From NCBI GenBank assembly GCA_964573715.1, contig CAZNKR010000014.1, positions 1 to 43,449 of the forward strand: a stretch of DNA of 43,449 nt, given 5' to 3'. Below the pieces are notes generated by a model that saw only the letters and a list, made by a program, of their open reading frames with translations, did not search any database and was not told where the DNA came from. The position numbers were made by a program, and so were the translations under genes. This DNA comes from SVEL01 sp964573715. GTDB taxonomy: Bacteria; Bacillota; Clostridia; Lachnospirales; Lachnospiraceae. Of this stretch, positions 42,117 to 43,449 are shown in pieces (the stretch's first letter is position 1; each line of letters opens with the position of its first letter).

Positions 42117-42280
42117 GTGATTTTTATTTTGGTTGTTATTGTTTATATTTAAAATACGTATTAAAATTTTTAATTTTGTAATTTTTATCTTGAATTGTGA
42201 TTATCAATTTTAATTCTAATATTTTAATCATAATCTTGTAATGTTTAGTACAAATTAAGTGCAAAATATGTTCTATTTTA

Positions 42281-42309
42281 TTGCAAAAAACATACTAATA
42301 AATTAAAAT
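42281..42309 (+). promoter_or_regulatory. Sigma-A promoter for the flotillin gene
   Basis: -35 TTGCAA (42281-42286), a 17-bp spacer and -10 TAAAAT (42304-42309). The rest of the 312 bp between the DegV terminator and the flotillin start is AT-rich. It contains one AATCTTGTAAT motif (42232-42242) like the pair before serS. Confidence 0.6.
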
Positions 42310-42396
42310 GATTTATAGAGAAGGGACTACCAAAATTTTTTTAATGTTTGTTATTTTTTAAAAATAAGTAAAAACTTCAAAATATTACAGGAGAGG

Positions 42397-42431
42397 AAAG
42401 GAGAGCAGTTTTTTACTGCGAAAACAAAATG
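42397..42431 (+). promoter_or_regulatory. Unusual translation start: Shine-Dalgarno separated from ATG by a hairpin
   Basis: AAAGGAG (42397-42403) is 25 nt before the ATG (42429), too far for normal initiation. Between them GCAGT (42405-42409) and ACTGC (42415-42419) form a hairpin with a five-T loop. Folding it out leaves about 10 nt, a workable distance. No in-frame ATG, GTG or TTG start lies nearer the Shine-Dalgarno. Confidence 0.6.
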
Positions 42432-43449
42432 ATCGGTTTAAGTACAGAATTAGTTTCAGGATTGGCTATTGGAGGTGTGGTATTACTACTATTCATTATT
42501 CTACTATGCATAGGCTATGTTAAAGCTCCACCAGATACAGCGTTTATTATTTCGGGTCTTAGAAAAAAGCCTAAGTTTTTAGTTGGTAAGGCAGGAATTA
42601 AGATACCATTTTTAGAACAAAAGGATGAGTTAAGCTTAAAGCTTATTCCTATTAACGTTCAGACAACCACAGCGGTTCCTACTGCTGATTATATCAATAT
42701 CAATGTTAATTCAACCGTAAATATTAAGGTTAGTTCAGAACCAGAATTAATAGCAAGAGCAGCACAAAACTTTCTTAATCAAAATATCAATTACATAGCT
42801 CAAATTGCTAGAGAAGTGTTAGAGGGTAATGTTAGAGAAATAGTTGGTAGAATGAATCTTGAGGAGATGGTTTCGGATAGACAGAAGTTTTCGGAATTAG
42901 TTAAAGAAAATTCAGAACCAAACTTAAGTGCAATGGGCTTGGAAATTATCAGTTTTAACGTTCAAAACTTTGTTGACGATAGTGCGGTTATTGAAAATCT
43001 TGGTGTTGACAATATTGTTAAAATTCAAAAGAATGCAGCTATTTCTAGGGCACAAAGTGAAAAAGAAATTGCAAAAGCTAAAGCGGAGGCCGTAAAGGAA
43101 GCAAGAGATACGGAAATCAATGCAGAAGCAGAGATTGCTCAAAAAGAAAATGAATTAGCAATTAGAAAAGCAGAACTTAAGAAAGATGCCGATATAAAGC
43201 AGGCAGAAGCGGATGCTGCTTATGAGATTCAAAAGGAAGAGCAAAGAAAAACAATTGAGATTACATCTGCAAATGCTAATATTGCAAAGCAGGAAAGAGA
43301 AATAGAATTAAAAACTCGTGAAGCACAGGTTATGGAACAGTCATTAGATGCTCAGGTAAAGAAAAAAGCAGAAGCAGAATTATATGAAAGACAGCAGAAA
43401 GCACAGGCTGAGCTATATGAAAGACAAAAAGAAGCAGAAGCTAAAAAGT
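42429..43449 (+). CDS. Flotillin family protein, 3' end beyond the window
   Basis: At least 340 codons, open to the window end; flotillins of this type are about 480-520 aa. An N-terminal hydrophobic helix (about 8-30) is followed by VKAPPDTAFIISGLRKKPKF, then the SPFH domain (about 30-190; VPTADYINI, ISFNVQNFVDDS), and a long Glu/Ala/Lys-rich coiled coil from about 195 on (SEKEIAKAKAEAVKEAR). It resembles FloT/YuaG, a scaffold of membrane microdomains. The translation start is structured (see the hairpin). It stands alone after a terminator and has its own promoter. Confidence 0.92.
   Translation, partial: MIGLSTELVSGLAIGGVVLLLFIILLCIGYVKAPPDTAFIISGLRKKPKFLVGKAGIKIPFLEQKDELSLKLIPINVQTTTAVPTADYININVNSTVNIKVSSEPELIARAAQNFLNQNINYIAQIAREVLEGNVREIVGRMNLEEMVSDRQKFSELVKENSEPNLSAMGLEIISFNVQNFVDDSAVIENLGVDNIVKIQKNAAISRAQSEKEIAKAKAEAVKEARDTEINAEAEIAQKENELAIRKAELKKDADIKQAEADAAYEIQKEEQRKTIEITSANANIAKQEREIELKTREAQVMEQSLDAQVKKKAEAELYERQQKAQAELYERQKEAEAKK

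Noticed and set aside
42924..43142. 72-codon minus-strand ORF near the window end
   Set aside because: Antisense to the flotillin reading frame, which is open across it and has clear SPFH features.

Overview
The window is about 43 kb of AT-rich (roughly one-third GC by eye) DNA from a Gram-positive anaerobe of the Clostridia, most likely a Lachnospiraceae member. Evidence: strong AGGAGG-type ribosome binding sites, sigma-A promoters, a tyrosine T-box, a bifunctional Rel in front of hemZ/hisS/aspS, an AICAR transformylase lacking the cyclohydrolase domain, and CmpB, DUF1294 and DUF1015 family proteins. It reads as core chromosome. I see no prophage, insertion sequence, CRISPR array, rRNA or tRNA.

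Layout: (1) 1-1.9 kb, purine genes: AICAR transformylase and apt. (2) 2-10.2 kb, a tight cluster of rel, a metallo-beta-lactamase hydrolase, hemZ, a stand-alone HD-GYP protein, hisS and aspS, driven by a promoter that overlaps competing hairpins. (3) 10.3-14.6 kb: DUF1294 (minus), glgB with a lysine-rich tail, an MscS channel, and a decayed receiver-domain remnant (minus). (4) 14.8-19.9 kb: serS, a degenerate-GGDEF/EAL protein, glyA, aroC, and a convergent CmpB-family membrane protein whose 3' end overlaps aroC. (5) 20.3-28.6 kb: tgt, yajC, leuB, ilvD, ilvB, serC, serA. (6) 28.6-29.0 kb: a GC-rich tandem repeat with an assembly gap. (7) 29-34.8 kb: M18 aminopeptidase, DUF1015, a zinc/manganese-type ABC pair, argH. 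(8) 34.9-37.3 kb: T-box, tyrS, tcdA-like E1 enzyme. (9) 37.3-43.4 kb: a second gap, aldose epimerase, chemoreceptor, DegV protein, and a flotillin cut by the window end.

Functionally the genes cover purine synthesis and salvage, stringent response, aminoacyl-tRNA supply (His, Asp, Ser, Tyr), branched-chain amino acid, serine, glycine, arginine and chorismate synthesis, glycogen branching and c-di-GMP turnover. Two c-di-GMP phosphodiesterase-type proteins (HD-GYP and EAL) sit inside housekeeping operons.

Both 100-N gaps are flanked on each side by an identical 55-bp sequence. This is the signature of a k=55 de Bruijn assembly break, so the apparent duplications at the gaps are probably not real. 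The most unusual biological signals are the competing hairpins before rel, a hairpin between the Shine-Dalgarno and ATG of the flotillin, the Cys/His-rich tail on the metal ABC ATPase, the long charged extensions on GlgB and the chemoreceptor, and the HD-GYP gene overlapping hemZ. I found no clearly new multi-gene system.
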